Shown in pieces: positions 1 to 11,710 of a DNA stretch of 64,000 nt; the stretch's first letter is position 1; the number at the start of each line of letters is the position of its first letter. The notes beneath the pieces are model-generated. The model saw only the letters and a program-made list of their open reading frames with translations, was not told where the DNA came from and searched no databases. The stretch is from Limnephilus marmoratus (lineage: Eukaryota; Arthropoda; Insecta; Trichoptera; Limnephilidae), in assembly GCA_917880885.1 (NCBI GenBank), contig OU862933.1, forward strand, positions 11,809,679 to 11,873,678, in the 5' to 3' direction. The translations under genes were made by a program, and so were the position numbers.

Positions 1-90
1 ACCCGCAGACGTCATCAAGCCGCTACCCTTAGATTTTTTAGCATCCCGCGCGGCCATTAAATCATTCCGGGGGAGCAAACATACACGGGA

Positions 91-147
91 CACCCCCAAC
101 ACACCCCAACACACCCCAACACACCCCAACACACCCCAACACCCAAC
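91..147. repeat. 10-bp minisatellite ACACCCCAAC
   Basis: About five head-to-tail copies of ACACCCCAAC, with a degenerate unit at each edge. The short open frame across it on the minus strand (Cys/Val/Gly-rich) is a by-product of the repeat. The flanks, to about 500, are AT-rich with a G-run near 321-328 and show no gene. Confidence 0.85.
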
Positions 148-504
148 ATCGCCAAGTATACGAGCACACCCCCTCTAAGGCACTGTTAAATTCTGAATTT
201 TCGCAACTTCGGGATTTCAGGACTTTTACAAATTGTGAAAGAATAAAGACCACTGCGGGTTTATTGCAGAAAGTAAATAAATTTGAATGCGGAGTAGGGA
301 GGGTTTTAAGGAGAATCAGGGGGGGGGAGGCAGGATTAAAGGGAGATTAAGCACACGCGTTGTCGATTCTCATTTTCACGATTTGTTAATCGATTACTCG
401 AACTAAATAACGTTTAATTAATTTATTGGATAATGAATACGAGTTTTGAATTGTTTATTTATCTCAATACCAGCATCAATACTTTTACATAAAAAAAAAA
501 ACTT

Positions 505-1149
505 GTGATAATAAAATCTCAGCCTCTCAGGCTAATTGGTTCACTTTTCTCCCAAAAACTGGGCGTTCTGTACAGGGCCCGCAGATACTTTAATAGTTCA
601 CAACTGCTAACCTTGTACAAATCACAAGTACGCCCCACGGTTAATTTTGGCAGCCCTCTCTGGTCTGGAGCTCCAAAATACCTGAAAAATACCCTCGACT
701 CTGTGCAGAAACGGGCGGTCCGTTTGATAGATTCTTCCATCTTAACAGACGGATTGCAATCTTTAGAGCACAGGCGTCGGGTGGGAATTGTTCTACCGGT
801 ATTACAATGGAAGATGCTCCGAGGAACTAGCATCATTGATCCCTTCGGCACCGGTGCATAGTCGGGAAACACACCAAACGCGTGTCCAACATTTGTACAC
901 CGTTGACATTTGTCACATGAGAACGGGTCGTTTCTTCGACTCGTTCTTGTGTTCAACAGCTCGGCTGTGGAATGATTTGCCGGCCTCTGTGTTTCGTCCT
1001 TCCTACAACATGGGTCTCTTCAAGACCAATGTTCATTCCTTCCTCTCCTCAAAAAGACCCCCTACGCAGCATCCCAGATGTCATAGGCCCTGACGGAAAT
1101 TATTTTCCTCAGAGCCTCCTGTGTGGAGTTAATGTAAAAAAAAAAAAAA
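505..1149 (+). pseudogene. LINE-A: 3' end of a CR1/Jockey-like non-LTR retrotransposon, 5'-truncated
   Basis: This is the C-terminal end of a non-LTR reverse transcriptase followed by its 3' UTR. The first frame (about 550-800) reads LYKSQVRPTVNFGSPLWSG, then QKRAVRLIDSSILTDGLQSL, the thumb-type region after the polymerase palm. A deletion of about 10 bases near 789, seen by comparison with the copies at 19127-19513 and near 37320, shifts the rest into another frame. That frame reads MRTGRFFDSF, ARLWNDLPASVF, then FKTNVHSFLSS, the usual RLWN-LP ending of CR1/L2/Jockey-type ORF2. The 3' UTR carries a weakened stem-loop and ends in poly(A) at 1136-1149. Five copies occur in the window, two plus and three minus. 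It is dead: truncated and frameshifted. Exact clade uncertain. Confidence 0.8.
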
Positions 1150-1749
1150 CTTTTCGGAAAAACTAATATATAGGTATCATAGAAATCGTATTGCCTCCCC
1201 TACTATCCTAGAGAAATATTATCTAAACTCTAAACGGTATTGGATAGAAAAAAAACACCACGCTATATAATCAAATCTTTAAGAAACCACAAAAGAAATT
1301 TAAATGTACTTAAACGATTATGAAACCAAAGTTTCCAACCGCAATTTGAAAAAAAATTAGCTTTGTGAATTTTTGTACTCCCGTCCGCCATATACACTCT
1401 CCTTTATAAAAATATATAAAATGGATAGATTTTTTAGTGTAGCAGTCTAGTCATTTAACGTCGAGTTTGGCGGGAGCGCGAAAACTGTGATATATTTTTC
1501 CTTTAAACGGAAAAAACTTTGCAAAATTGGAGATCACAACTTGGTTTACAAGCCTCATTCCTGGACAGTCTTTTAATCTAGTGTTAAAAAGTACAATTAG
1601 TTTTCTCAAATAAAATCATAATCGTAGTAGTTTTAATATCCTGTACCTAACTGCTGTATTCACGAATTAAGTTTATTTGACCAGCATTAAAATTTACGCA
1701 GTTGACCAAATACTTGGCTATTCCTTACAAAGGACGCATGTATCTTTTT
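1150..1749. other. AT-rich stretch, no gene seen
   Basis: No open frame with protein-like composition, no RNA gene and no repeat shared with the rest of the window was found here. Confidence 0.5.
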
Positions 1750-2524
1750 AACCCGTCTGCTTGTTTAGGAATAAATACATCCCAAAAGACGTAATCGCGT
1801 TATACTTTCATAAGAGAAAAGAAAAAAAAAGAATTCAAAAAAAGATACTGAAACACCTAGACTTTAAATCCTTTCGAACATCAGAAAGCCTAAAAGACTC
1901 ATTAACATTCCATAATTTATCAACCTTAGAAGATAGAAGAAATATATCCGACCAGAAATTTCTATTCAAAATTATTAACAACGTTGTTGACAACAACTAT
2001 CTTCTGGAACACATTAATTTCCACTGTCCAATAAGAAACACAAGGTCAAACCAACTATGCCACATACCACACTCAAAAACAAATTACACACAACATTCAT
2101 TTCTCCGAAGGACGTGCACAAAATACAATGATATCTTTTACGACGCTGATATTTTCCATTTGTCCTCAGGCCAATTTATTAAATTCATAATAGAAAAAAA
2201 TCAAAATAAATTGTTAATTATGAACTCTCCACCCCTGCTGCATGTTTTTCTTCTTTTTATAATAATAATAATAATATTTGGATGATTTACATATCCTACA
2301 TGCTTTAATTTGTGTATTTTTTTTTTCATTTCTGTTGTACATATATATGTTTTTTCTTTTTTCTACCACTTTATGTTTTCTTTTATGTTTTAATCTATGT
2401 TTATAAATATATATTATAAATTTTAGCGGAAACTTCGCTGGTTAATGCAACCATGTAATATGTTACTCTAATATGAAAATATGTATAACTGTTTGTTTCC
2501 TTAATAAACTAAAATAAAAAAATA
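1750..2524 (+). pseudogene. Jockey/CR1-like LINE 3' fragment
   Basis: An open frame at 1761-2285 covers the last part of a non-LTR ORF2. The useful part starts near 1800 and reads LEDRRNISDQKFLFKIINN, then LEHINFHCPIRNTRSNQL and a TNYTQHSFLRR stretch. The pattern of an LxxRR-DxxFLFK helix, then a V/I-P-R-T-R block, then N-Y-x-x-x-S is the same as in the better copy at 16139-16531. Downstream lies an AT-rich 3' UTR ending in an A-rich tail (about 2505-2524). There is no palm domain, so the copy is 5'-truncated. The hydrophobic Ile run at its C-terminus comes from an ATA microsatellite and is not a membrane segment. Confidence 0.65.
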
Positions 2525-3741
2525 AGACCAAGAACGTCCCTAGCGACCTTACATTTTAAAAGCTATATATCTCTCTTCCTCTCATGCCAAAATATGTATT
2601 TTTTCTTATAACCAGAAAGAGAACGAAATAATGCTTCTTATTGTCTTTGAAATATGAAAGCTATCTTGCATAGATATTTTACAATCTCGATCCAAAGTGA
2701 CGATTTCTGAATTTTTGCACGAAACTGAGGCTTCCGGATTGTGAGGTGCGAATATATAGAACCAAGCAGACGGGTTCTACCTGTGTAAGATGCTTACTGA
2801 AAATGAGCTCGCACACACTACCCGTCTTCTCAAGGATCAAGAAAAATAATTTTGCCAATTAAAAATACATTTGATTTTTTAATAAATAATGTGGGGACTT
2901 AATTTTTTTAACAAACCATATTAGACTAAGCCTGTTCCGAGGTTTCAACCGGTAATAGAATACACATGTTCATTTACATATTGTTGTTGTTATTGCTGTG
3001 TTACGTAAAAACATCTGCAACAAGGTGTGTGCACACTTTTACACATACCATATTTATGATCCCGGTGTGTGTCACCTGCTGTACGTGTGCATTGATATTT
3101 GTTCAATGGTCAGATTGCTAGCCTTGAAATTTTTTGGAGTTGAACTGTTGCCAAATCTGTGGGCAGTATTCAAATCTTGAGAATTCAAATGCAGCTTTGC
3201 TCATTCTTTGGGCGACCCACAGCTTTGGGTGATCTTTTGGACTGACATACGACGGATCGACTTCAAGTCGCCAATATCGTGATCAAACATCTAAGGAGTC
3301 ACTCGCCATCGTTGGAATTGGCTGGAGGTCATTCTGGGAGGATTTTTGGAAACGGAAGACTTGTCCTGCATCTATCTGGACAATCTTTTTGGCTGGTAGC
3401 CTATATTCTGCAGACCATCCATTCTCACGAGTTCTTTTTTAAATCTACCCGAGTTTTCTGCAAGCCACGCCATTCAATCTACAACTACGCTGCAACTTAT
3501 AACGGTATCGCACCATCATATTATTAAATATTAATTATTATTAATATTAAGCCAGCGTAAGATTCAGAATATCCTTTTATTAACAAAAAAAACTAATCTT
3601 AACTTGCAGATACACTAGATATTCATAATTAGTATTCAGTATTTCAAAAATTAAAATTGTTGTCGCAAAATTTCACAATAACAATGGCAAATCAATTTTA
3701 GTTTTCGAAGCAATAATTTGATTAATGTAAATTAGGAGGTT
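2525..3741. other. No gene recognised
   Basis: Mixed sequence with short open frames (82 residues at most) that match nothing I recognise and have no shared repeat elsewhere in the window. Confidence 0.5.
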
Positions 3742-4048
3742 ATTTTTTTTACATATTAACTCCACACGGGAGGCCCTGAGGAAAATAATGTCTCTCGGGG
3801 CCTATGTCATCTGAGATGCTGTGTGGAGGATCTTGTTGAGGAGAGGAAGGAATGAACACTGGTCTTGAAGAGACCCATTTTGTAGGAAGGAGGAAACACA
3901 GAGGCTGGCAAATCGTTCCACAGCCTAGCTGTTGAACACAAGAACGAGTCGAAGAAGCGACCCGTTCTCATGTGACAAATGTCAACCGTGTTGGGCACTT
4001 GTTTGGCGTGTTTCCAGACTATGCACCGGTGCCGAGGGGATCATTGAC
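3742..4048 (-). pseudogene. LINE-A 3' fragment (minus)
   Basis: Read on the minus strand, it encodes the terminal CHMRTGRFFDSF and ARLWNDLPASVFPPSY motifs and the 3' UTR ending in the poly(A) (poly-T at 3744-3751 on the plus strand). The 3' stem-loop is degenerate: GAGGCCCTGAGGAAAA is followed by CTCGGGGCC. It breaks off upstream near 4048, where an unrelated AAGTACGGTAAAG-type imperfect repeat begins. Confidence 0.75.
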
Positions 4049-6267
4049 GCCAAAGTACGGTAAAGACCGTAGACCGTACGGTAAAGAAAGGTAAGTAGTC
4101 AGAACGATAGCTCTTAAGGACGTTATCGACGTTTGTTCCCTTCCTTCCCATAAAAAAGACAGAAGATACTAGAACGACAACGTCACGTACGATTTCTCGC
4201 AGGGACTAGTATACAAAGGTTAAAGTAATAAACTCGAATAGTAGGCCGGAAGATTAACACCGTCTTATAATTCCTCACGCTCCATGTGGTAACTATTGTG
4301 TATGCTATGAGTGGGTCTACGGGATGAAGTCTGACTTCACGAACACTATTAAATACAAATATAATAACGCCTCGAAGGGTGCGATCAGTAGATGATTTAA
4401 ATCAAACAGCGGATTACACGCCGCATAAATTCCTTTCTGACGTCACACATCGAGGCTCCGGCCCTATATCATCCACCTACCCTTGGCGTTGAATAATTGT
4501 TTGCCTCTACACCCATTTCTAAGGGTGTGTTTCAGAACTGGGGAATATTCTCTTGTCCGGGGGTATAAATCATAAGGTCGAACTATATATTAATGGTGAA
4601 AGAGTTATCAACAATGTAATATGAGACTTTCACGTCCAAAAATTCTTTACAAATAATGTCCACTATAAATTATTTCACAATTCTATGTTTGTCTCAACCG
4701 GTCTTACGAAGGGTGATTCTATCTTACGAAACGTAACGGCGGAAACAAGAGCATAACGCGCGATAAATCGGCCGTATACGACTCCTTTTGACAGTTTTCA
4801 TAAGTACGGCATTCCGTTTCGCACTAACGAGCTATTTACATTTATTTAACATCAACTCTTAAAAGTAGTTACATTAACGTCAGAGTTGAGTAATCCTCAT
4901 TAAGAGCGTTTAACCAGCCAGCGGACGAAAATCCACATTTCGTCGAAAGTTGTTCTTCCGATCGTGCAGGGCGGTTACAATGAGAAAGATTAATTATTCT
5001 CCGTACCAGCTTTTTTAAATTATAACTCAATATCGAATTTATTTCAATCCAAATTAGCTTTAATTTATACCTTCATCCAAAAATGCTGAAAGGCGTGATG
5101 ATAAAACTATTAAAATAGTGTACTTTTTGTAGTTATTTTTTGATTATAAGTATTTATCGTTTTTCAATAATGTCTAAATTTAATAAGAATGTTAAAAAAA
5201 TCTGAAATATATTAGTTGTAAGTGCGCAAATAAATACACAAATGGACCAATTTTCGTCAAGAAACACATGTACGTACATATTTTTTAATGATTTTATTGA
5301 AACTAAAATTAAAATTCTAATACATAACTCTGCTAGATAATGTATTGATTTATTTTACTGCATGATTACATTATTTGAAATGGGTGTGGTACAATACAAA
5401 AACTTTTTTGAAAATTTAACAAATCTGCCAACGACCTATGGAATAACCTTATTATACTAAAAATTAAAAAAAAATCTAAAAATTTATTACATACGAATGC
5501 TAGATAAAAGAACAATCTTTCGAAATCCATTTATAATTTTTTGTGGAAAAGAGTCAATACGTCTAAAAACTTTTTTGAAAATGACGTATTTCTGGCTTTC
5601 TCTAGTAATGCCCTCTTAAGAGATGTCAGTAGCGGGAAAATTTGGGAATCAAATCTTATCGCGTACAAACATCAAAATAAAAGGACAAACGGAGAATTTA
5701 TTAACACTAAAGCTTATCTAGTAAGCGGTAATTCGTTTTAAGTAGATAATTGATTTTAGGTAGGTAAGTAGTTTTTAAGTAGATAATTAATCTACCACCA
5801 ACTGACATCAATACATGACAGGCATAGACAAGCCATTGAAAGCCATGGAAGGTCACAAAAATTTGACGTTTCCGACATACAATGGATTTTACATTTTTGT
5901 CTTAATTGTCTCGCTTGTGTACCGAGTACGGAGGTTTGAACAACAAAAAGGGCAAAAAAATACTTAAACCTTTTTCAAATGCAACCACTTAAGATGATTC
6001 TTATCAGCTCTCTCCCATCCGAAACCAACACATTTGAAATTTGTAAGCGTTATCCCATTTTACTTGTTGAAAGTGATGTCAATTATTGAAATTTCAGTTC
6101 TCTGTAGTACAGTCTACACTTTCCATTCAGGGACTTTTATATTCCATCCTTGCTTAGTCAGTTTACAGTTATCGCTTAGTCAGTTTTCAGTTGGGTATCA
6201 TTACACAGTATAAAATGAAGTTGCTCAAAATGTATGTGCGCTAAATAAACTAATAAACTACGCACCG
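4049..6267. other. No gene recognised
   Basis: Over 2 kb with no credible coding region. Imperfect duplications are visible near 5737-5800 (TTTTAAGTAGATAATT repeated) and 6155-6200 (GCTTAGTCAGTTTTCAGTTG, which recurs at 6615-6635, so the RTE-like fragment between them sits inside a local duplication). Confidence 0.5.
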
Positions 6268-6596
6268 GATTTTCATGCGGTATCCTGGGTGTCACAGACA
6301 TAAATAGTAAGCTGGAGGAATGACAGTTGAGATGGTATGGACATATAAGACGGAGACCATCGGACCACACAGTGAGGCAGGAAATATCTATGGAGCTTCA
6401 TCGACAGTCATCCAGAGTCAGAGGAAGACCGAAGAATTCCTGGATGACTCAATGCGCCAAAATTCTTCAGAAAAACGACCTGGAAGAAGGCGATACCCAG
6501 AACAGGAGAAATTACAACCTGAGAACGAGAAGAGCCGACCCCAACAGCCTACCTAGGCAATGAGTTGGGACAGCGCAAGGAAGAAGAAGTCTGTCA
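6268..6596 (+). pseudogene. RTE-like LINE C-terminal fragment
   Basis: In the frame at 6327-6563 the peptide reads MRWYGHIRRRPSDHTVRQE, then RGRPKNSWMTQCAKILQ and later RRADPNSLPRQ. The order W-(F/Y)-GH-(I/V)-xR, then RGRPKxxW, then RRADP is the standard C-terminal end of RTE-type and related insect non-LTR ORF2 proteins, and the DNA ends in the GAAGAAGAAG tail common for them. The copy has lost endonuclease and polymerase domains. The overlapping frame at 6320-6556 is a shadow. Confidence 0.65.
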
Positions 6597-7046
6597 GTTT
6601 CCTTGCTTTACTTGCTTAGTCAGTTTTCAGTTGGATATATAAATACCCAACATGTTACACATGCTGTACCTTAATTTTAGAGAAAAATAAGTTAAAAAAA
6701 TTTTTACAATAGCAAAATCTTTCTGGAATTGTTTTGAAAAAAAAATTTCACCCAAAATATAAGTTCATAAGTTGGACATTTTTGAATTATTTAGTAGTCA
6801 TGATTATGAGTAACTGGAAAAATAATTATTTGAAAGACGAAAAAAAAAAATTGTTAATATGTATTACTTTTGTCAAAGAAAGGACACGCGCCCACGGTCT
6901 ACGAATAATCTAAAAATATTTGAATTCCAATTATGTAATAGCATCAGTAAAACAAATATGGAAAATACTGTTTTTGTGGTGATTGACGCTTTATACAACT
7001 CGGCCACTAATAACTAAATATAATTTATTAGTTATTTTAGAACAGT
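6597..7046. other. AT-rich stretch, no gene seen
   Basis: Nothing recognised beyond short A/T runs. Confidence 0.5.
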
Positions 7047-7376
7047 TATTTTTTTTACATTATCTCCACATAGAAGGCCCTAGGAAAAAAATATCCCAAA
7101 GGGTTCATCTCATCTTTTAAGAATGCTGTGTGGAGGGTCTTTTTATGGAAAGGAAGGAAAGCAAGTTCTGGATAGGAATCTGAGGTCAATATGTCCAGGA
7201 GTGACGATCGTATGAATCCACCCTTCCCATTGCGGTACAATGCGATCGGTCGAGAGTAATCCGGCTGTAGAGATCAAAGGTCTCCCTCAACCAGTCTTAG
7301 GTGGAAAACGCATACGCCGCCAAGAGCTAGACAAACCTCACCCTATGAACCCGGGCATCTGCTAAGTCACTAGTCG
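7047..7376 (-). mobile_element. SINE-B copy (minus), 5'-truncated and diverged
   Basis: Reads poly-T, CTCCACATAGAAGGCCCT, a decayed stem-loop, GAATGCTGTGTGGAGGGTC and then the SINE-B body: GGAATCTGAGGTCAATATG, a GTCCAGGAGTGAC block, then CCTCACCCTATGAACCCGG. It is the same family as 14212-14562, 20546-21025 and 35868-36330 but stops before the GGGTACCGCCGCCCC 5' end. About 20-25% diverged by eye, so an old copy. Confidence 0.75.
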
Positions 7377-7693
7377 ACTTAAGGCGGTACTATACCCTAA
7401 TGATGAGAGTTTGCACAAAACTCACAATTTAATCATTTCCGGCGAATTCGAAACAATAATAATTTTTTTTTCAAATCTATACCCGTGTTCTTAATATTTA
7501 AGATTAATAAAAACAAGAGATTTATTAAGATTAATAAAAACAATATCTTACCATTAATATATTTTACGTACAACGATTTTAAAATTTTGTAACCCGTTTT
7601 AACTACAAAGTTAGTGGTAAGCACCAGATTTTATTTTTCTAGACGATGAATTAATAACTTCGGGAGGTAAACGTTTAGAAACATGAATGCGTC

Positions 7694-8393
7694 AGAATGC
7701 GTCAGGCGCTCGGAGCAGCCTGACGCATTCTGGCCGGTCTCGTTATCCCTTATTAAATAAGAGGGATAATTAACATTTTGAGACCTTAAAAGTGTCAAAT
7801 AATGTTTATTACTCTGTGAACATTACATATGTGAACTCAAAATAATTTTATCGTAAGCAGTGTGGACGTATAACGAGTTTTAAGAATATGTGCAGATATT
7901 ATCGTGATTCATTAGATGCGAAGTGTTTAAAACCCAGGATCGGTAGCGAACATTTACCAGATGTGGTCATTTGTTCGGTTGTTGGGTGTCATAGCCGTAC
8001 CCCTGCGCACCCCCCGCACCTTTACTGCAACCCCGCTGCTCGCTGTTACGCCCGCAGTCGCTGTATTTACGACTGTGGACCATATGACCCGTTCGGTGTG
8101 TGGGCCACCGAAGCGGCCTTCTAAGAAACGCACCAGAGAAGAAAACCAACTGATGACCTCTGCAATCTCTGCATCCCTAGCTGCCCCCGCTGCCTACCGC
8201 CCGCGCCTGCCCCCCGCCCCTAAGCACATGGACTAGGAAGTCATGGGACTGAGCCCGCGCCCTTCGGTTTCTACCTGTGCCGTACGTATGGAGTAATAAA
8301 TGAAAAATTAAAAAACTTTATTAATTAACAGTTCACAGTGACAATTTATTATCACAGTGTATTACGAGTATATATACATTTTCGTTAGCGTTG
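7694..8393 (+). repeat. Dispersed repeat R7 with hairpin start and GC-rich ORF, copy 1
   Basis: About 700 bp that recur nearly unchanged at 63330-64000, where the second copy runs off the window, so the true length is unknown. It opens with a perfect 13-bp inverted repeat (GAATGCGTCAGGC, 10-base loop, GCCTGACGCATTC). A GC-rich core (about 7880-8240) in AT-rich surroundings holds two overlapping frames: MCRYYRDSL through CSVVGCHSRTPAHPP (7888-8124), and one ending PPKRPSKKRTREENQ then a Pro/Ala-rich tail to 8236. In the second copy they form one frame. An AATAAA follows near 8296. No family recognised; it could be a non-autonomous transposon or a retroposed transcript. Confidence 0.7.
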
Positions 8394-8469
8394 ATTACGT
8401 GTTATTTTTATGGTTTCTTTGCAATTGTTTTTATGAACTGCAGATTTATTAAATACATATATGTTTTGA

Positions 8470-8537
8470 GTATGTGTGAGTAAGATTAAGTTAGGTTAAG
8501 TTAGATTAAGTAGATTAAGTTAGATTAAGTTAGACTA
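8470..8537. repeat. TTAAGTTAGA-type short tandem repeat
   Basis: Imperfect repeats of TTAAGTTAGA, with TTAGG and GTAGA variants. A similar block lies at 50650-50705 next to a LINE 3' end, so it may be a LINE-tail microsatellite. Confidence 0.6.
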
Positions 8538-8582
8538 AGGATGTTAAGTAGATTATTAAATACAGAAGGTAAATGTATTATT

Positions 8583-8920
8583 GGGGGGCAAGAATTCCAA
8601 TAATCCATGCGCTTGATAGCTGCAAGACGAGTTGATACCTAGCCTCCTACATAGTTAAGTAAATTAGAATACGTACGTATAAAAAGATATTTTATTTAAT
8701 TTATTGGGGGGCTAGAATTCCAACAGTCCATGCGCTTGATAGCTGCAAGACGAGTGGTTATCTAGCCCCCTACATAGTTAAGTAAATTGAAATACGTACG
8801 TATAAAAAGATATTTTATTTAATTTATCGGGGGGCTAGAATTTCAATAATCCATGCGCTTGATAGCTGCAAGACGAGTTGTTATCTAGCCTCCTAAGTTA
8901 AGTAAATTCTAATGTAAAAT
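8583..8920 (+). repeat. 123-bp tandem repeat, 2.7 copies
   Basis: Units start with GGGGGGC at 8583, 8706 and 8829 (exact 123-bp spacing) and share CCATGCGCTTGATAGCTGCA and AATACGTACGTATAAAAAGA. The third unit runs directly into the L2-like 3' end that follows, so the unit is probably a duplicated 3'-UTR segment of that element. Confidence 0.85.
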
Positions 8921-9003
8921 CCTTGTTAATTTGTACAGCGCTCTTGAGGCGATTTTTCGCAAAAACAGCGCTATATAAGTTGTCCAAATTTATTATTATT
9001 ATA
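8921..9003 (+). mobile_element. 3' terminus of an L2/CR1-like LINE
   Basis: Contains GTACAGCGCTCTTGAGGCG and CAGCGCTATATAAGTTG, then a (TTA)n tail. A TATATAGCGC box with a short TTA/ATT tail is usual for L2-like elements, and a minus-strand element at 10817-11710 ends the same way. Only the tail is left. Confidence 0.55.
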
Positions 9004-9029
9004 AACATCTTATATTTGTAGCACGTTAT

Positions 9030-9260
9030 CTACGGCCTGCTAGGGAGAATTCTACCATACGTCCGTCCAATATGCCGTCGCGCCGCGGGCGTATACTTGT
9101 TTACACGCTTTTTTCATTTACGTCGTCGCGACGTTGAGATTCCCACATTATTTTAGAGTGTTTGGTAGGGCAAATTCGACAGTAGGTCCGTCCAATATAC
9201 CGGGTCGCGAGTCGCAATTTGTGTACACGGCTTCTTTAATTAAGTCGTTAAGATTCTGAA
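9030..9260. repeat. Two diverged direct repeats (about 125 bp)
   Basis: Two units share GTCCGTCCAATAT, a CG-rich block, TTTACACG and GTCGTCGCG/AGTCGTTAAG with a later ATTTTAG. They are about 65-70% alike by eye. CG density is above the background. Function unknown. Confidence 0.5.
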
Positions 9261-9287
9261 TAAATTTTAGGGTATTGTGTGTATTTA

Positions 9288-9366
9288 ATGGCACGGGTGC
9301 TAGTTATCCAATAAATGGTTCCCAGGGCGGCGGTACCCATACCCGCCTCCCAGATTGGCATATTGT
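9288..9366 (-). mobile_element. SINE-B 5'-end fragment (minus)
   Basis: Minus-strand copy of the conserved 5' end: GGGAGGCGGGTATGGGTACC, then CGCCCTGGGAACCATTTATT and GGATAACTAGCACC. Only about 75 bp remain. Confidence 0.7.
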
Positions 9367-9828
9367 ATAAACTAGTATCCACAAGTGATGAGTTGCAAGA
9401 ACAGTAGTTTAATATTATTACCATCGTTTGTCTGTGTCTTCTGTTAACATAATCGAGGCCGCACATATTACATAACCACGCGATGTACTTCGATGTTATA
9501 TACCACCGGGGGTCGGGGGCGCAAACAGCGGCCGGTGGCTACTGGCTACTGGCGGGACCGTTGTGGAAAGTTGTTCCCAAAAGAAAAGCAAAGAATTTCG
9601 CAGGCGGTTGTGTTAAATATACGACGTCGTAAATTTGAACAGGTCGGCGATTATGTCGTTTGATATTTGACCAATTCGAACGGCCGGTAAAGGGAAAATG
9701 TTTTCTGAAAAAAAAAAATACGTAGGCGCAGTAAATGTATACATCGAAAATAATATTCGATAATCGTGTTAAAATATTTCAGATAGGTACTTACATATAT
9801 GTGGGTACGATTAAATCCTTGGAGAAGT

Positions 9829-9908
9829 GTATTTTTTACGTTATATCCACACAGGAGATCCTAATGAAAAAAAATCCCTCAGGGCTATATGTCATCTTTG
9901 GTTCCATG
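9829..9908 (-). mobile_element. Shared LINE-A/SINE-B 3'-tail fragment (minus)
   Basis: Contains TCCACACAGGAGATCCTAAT, CCCTCAGGGCTATATGTCAT and CTTTGG, the last 75 bp common to both families. Which of the two it came from cannot be told from this much. Confidence 0.55.
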
Positions 9909-9968
9909 ACAATTCAAAATCATGCAATTTCAACCCCCTTGAAAAGTTATGAAAAAAGCCCATAACTC

Positions 9969-10379
9969 ATCTTTTTTTTTAACTCCACACAGGAGGCCTT
10001 GAGGAAAATAATTTCCCTCAAGGCCTATATCATCTGGGATGCTGTATGGAGGGTCTTTTTAAGGAGAGGAAGGAATGAACATTGGTCTTGAAGAGACCCA
10101 CGTTGTAGGAGGGAGGAAACACAGAGGCCGGCAAATCATTCCACAGCCGAGCTGTTAAATACAAGAACGAGTCGAAGAAGCGACCCGTTCTCATGTGACA
10201 AATGTCAAACGTGTATAAATGTTGGGCACGCGTTTGGCGTGTTTCCCAACTATGCACCGGTCCGAAGGAATCAATGACGCAAATTCCTCGGAGCATCTTC
10301 CATTGTAATACCGGTAGAATCAGGATAGCATTCCCACCCGACGCCTATGCTCTAAGGATTGTCCGTCTGTTAAGATGGT
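9969..10379 (-). pseudogene. LINE-A 3' fragment (minus)
   Basis: The minus strand encodes MLRGICVIDSFGPVHSWETR, CHMRTGRFFDSFLYL, ARLWNDLPASVFPPSYNVGL and FKTNVHSFLSLKRP, then the 3' UTR with GGCCTTGAGGGAAATTATTT and poly(A) (poly-T at 9969-9979). 5'-truncated near 10380. The plus-strand frame at 10202-10483 is a shadow. Confidence 0.8.
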
Positions 10380-10816
10380 CATCTAAAGCAACCTATTTAA
10401 CCAATTTTAAAAACATTAGGAATTCGGATGACACGGAAATGACGTATAACAGCAGCTGCGAAGCATCAAACTGCACTCCTTGACCGCTTTTATTATTTTG
10501 GTTGAGATACGAAACGGAAATAACGCTAGGTCTGCGCTCATTGGCCGCTTGATTATGACTATACACTTTTAAAGGCTCCTATTGGGTTAGATTGTTTTTG
10601 GTAAACACTCGCACTCGATATTTTTTCATCACTTTTAATGATTTTTCAGGGGTGTTGAAGTTGCACGATTCTGAGTTGTCCGGTCATCGTCATTTTTAAA
10701 GATTCTGTGTCGAGGGTAATTTTTTAGAAAGGAATGAGAGAAAGATTAATTTATTTCATTAGAAGATTTCAAGATTTATTCTTCCAATGATATAAATGAA
10801 GTCTTTCGAACTGGTT
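10380..10816. other. No gene; fragments of a GGAAAC/GCACTC-type repeat
   Basis: Contains AATTCGGATGACACGGAAAT and CGAAACGGAAATAACG, similar to stretches near 12485 and 14665, and a CACTCGCACTCGATATTTTT box similar to those near 15188 and 22950. These are ends of one diffuse dispersed repeat that I cannot delimit. Confidence 0.4.
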
Positions 10817-11710
10817 ATAATAATAATAATAATAATAACGTAGTATTTATATAGCGCAGTTTTGTGATATTTCACTTCAAGTGCGCTTAATTATAATAAA
10901 CTTAAAATTAACCTACGGTGTTCCTTATGAGTCCTTAAAAAATTAATTAAATAATGTGAAATAACGAATATACAAAAATATACAAAGCAATTCCTAAAGA
11001 ACAATATTAACAACAATAGTGAGTGCTGTTTTGGCACAGGACAATATATAATGATAAACCATCACGGTGCCATTCAACAAGAATCATTTAAACTAAATTA
11101 TATAGAACAGGAGGCAGTTAACATTTAGAAATAATACAAATTCAGAGTGCACATAAAACTATAGCAAGGATGTAATCGAAACCAAACAATTACCAGAAAC
11201 TTGAGGAACATGACTTATTATAGTAGATTGAAAAGGAGTTAAAATTCATAAAAGGTAAATAAGTTTGTTTTTAAAGCTCTCTTCTGGAGCTTTAGCCAAG
11301 TTCTGGATATTAGTAAGAGCTGAGGGAAGTTTGTTCCAAATGAGCAGGCCAGTTACACGAAAAGATCGATCATAGTAAACGGCTAGATTTGACCTAGAAA
11401 GTTCGAATAAACGATTAGTAACATCTCGATCTGCTGACCTTAGAGTAAGCTGCCTATGGCTTAAGTTTTGTCGAACACATAGTTCCGATATATAGGCTGG
11501 CGCCATTCCTTGCAATGCTTTGAAGGTCATTAAGCAGATCTTGAACTCTATTCTTTCAGGGCATCGAAGCCAATGAAGATCCCTTAGAAGCGGGGTTATA
11601 CGGCAATACTTAGATTCACCAAAAATCATTCTCGCCGCAGCATTAAAAACGGACTGGATTTTATTGAATTGTTTTTTAGGCAAGCCAGCATACGCACTAT
11701 TACAATAACT
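10817..11710 (-). pseudogene. L2/CR1-clade LINE, 5'-truncated (minus)
   Basis: The minus-strand frame 11246-11683 is the C-terminal part of a non-LTR ORF2. It reads KIQSVFNAAARMIFGESKY, LLRDLHWLRCPERIEFKIC, FKALQGMAPAYISELC and SFRVTGLLIWNKLPSAL. This order is diagnostic of the L2/CR1 group. The frame is open as far as NSAYAGLPKKQ at about 11700 and ends in FKNKLIYLL. The 3' UTR has a TATATAAATAC box and a (TTA)n tail at 10817-10840, typical of L2 tails. The palm domain is absent. The 5' break abuts family C sequence at 11711, so this copy was probably inserted into a family C element. Confidence 0.8.

Noticed and set aside
519..956. 145-residue minus-strand frame
   Set aside because: Antisense of the LINE-A coding end; the same antisense frame appears at 19252-19587.
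5541..5741. 66-residue frame as a gene
   Set aside because: No motif, AT-rich codons, overlaps an imperfect local duplication.
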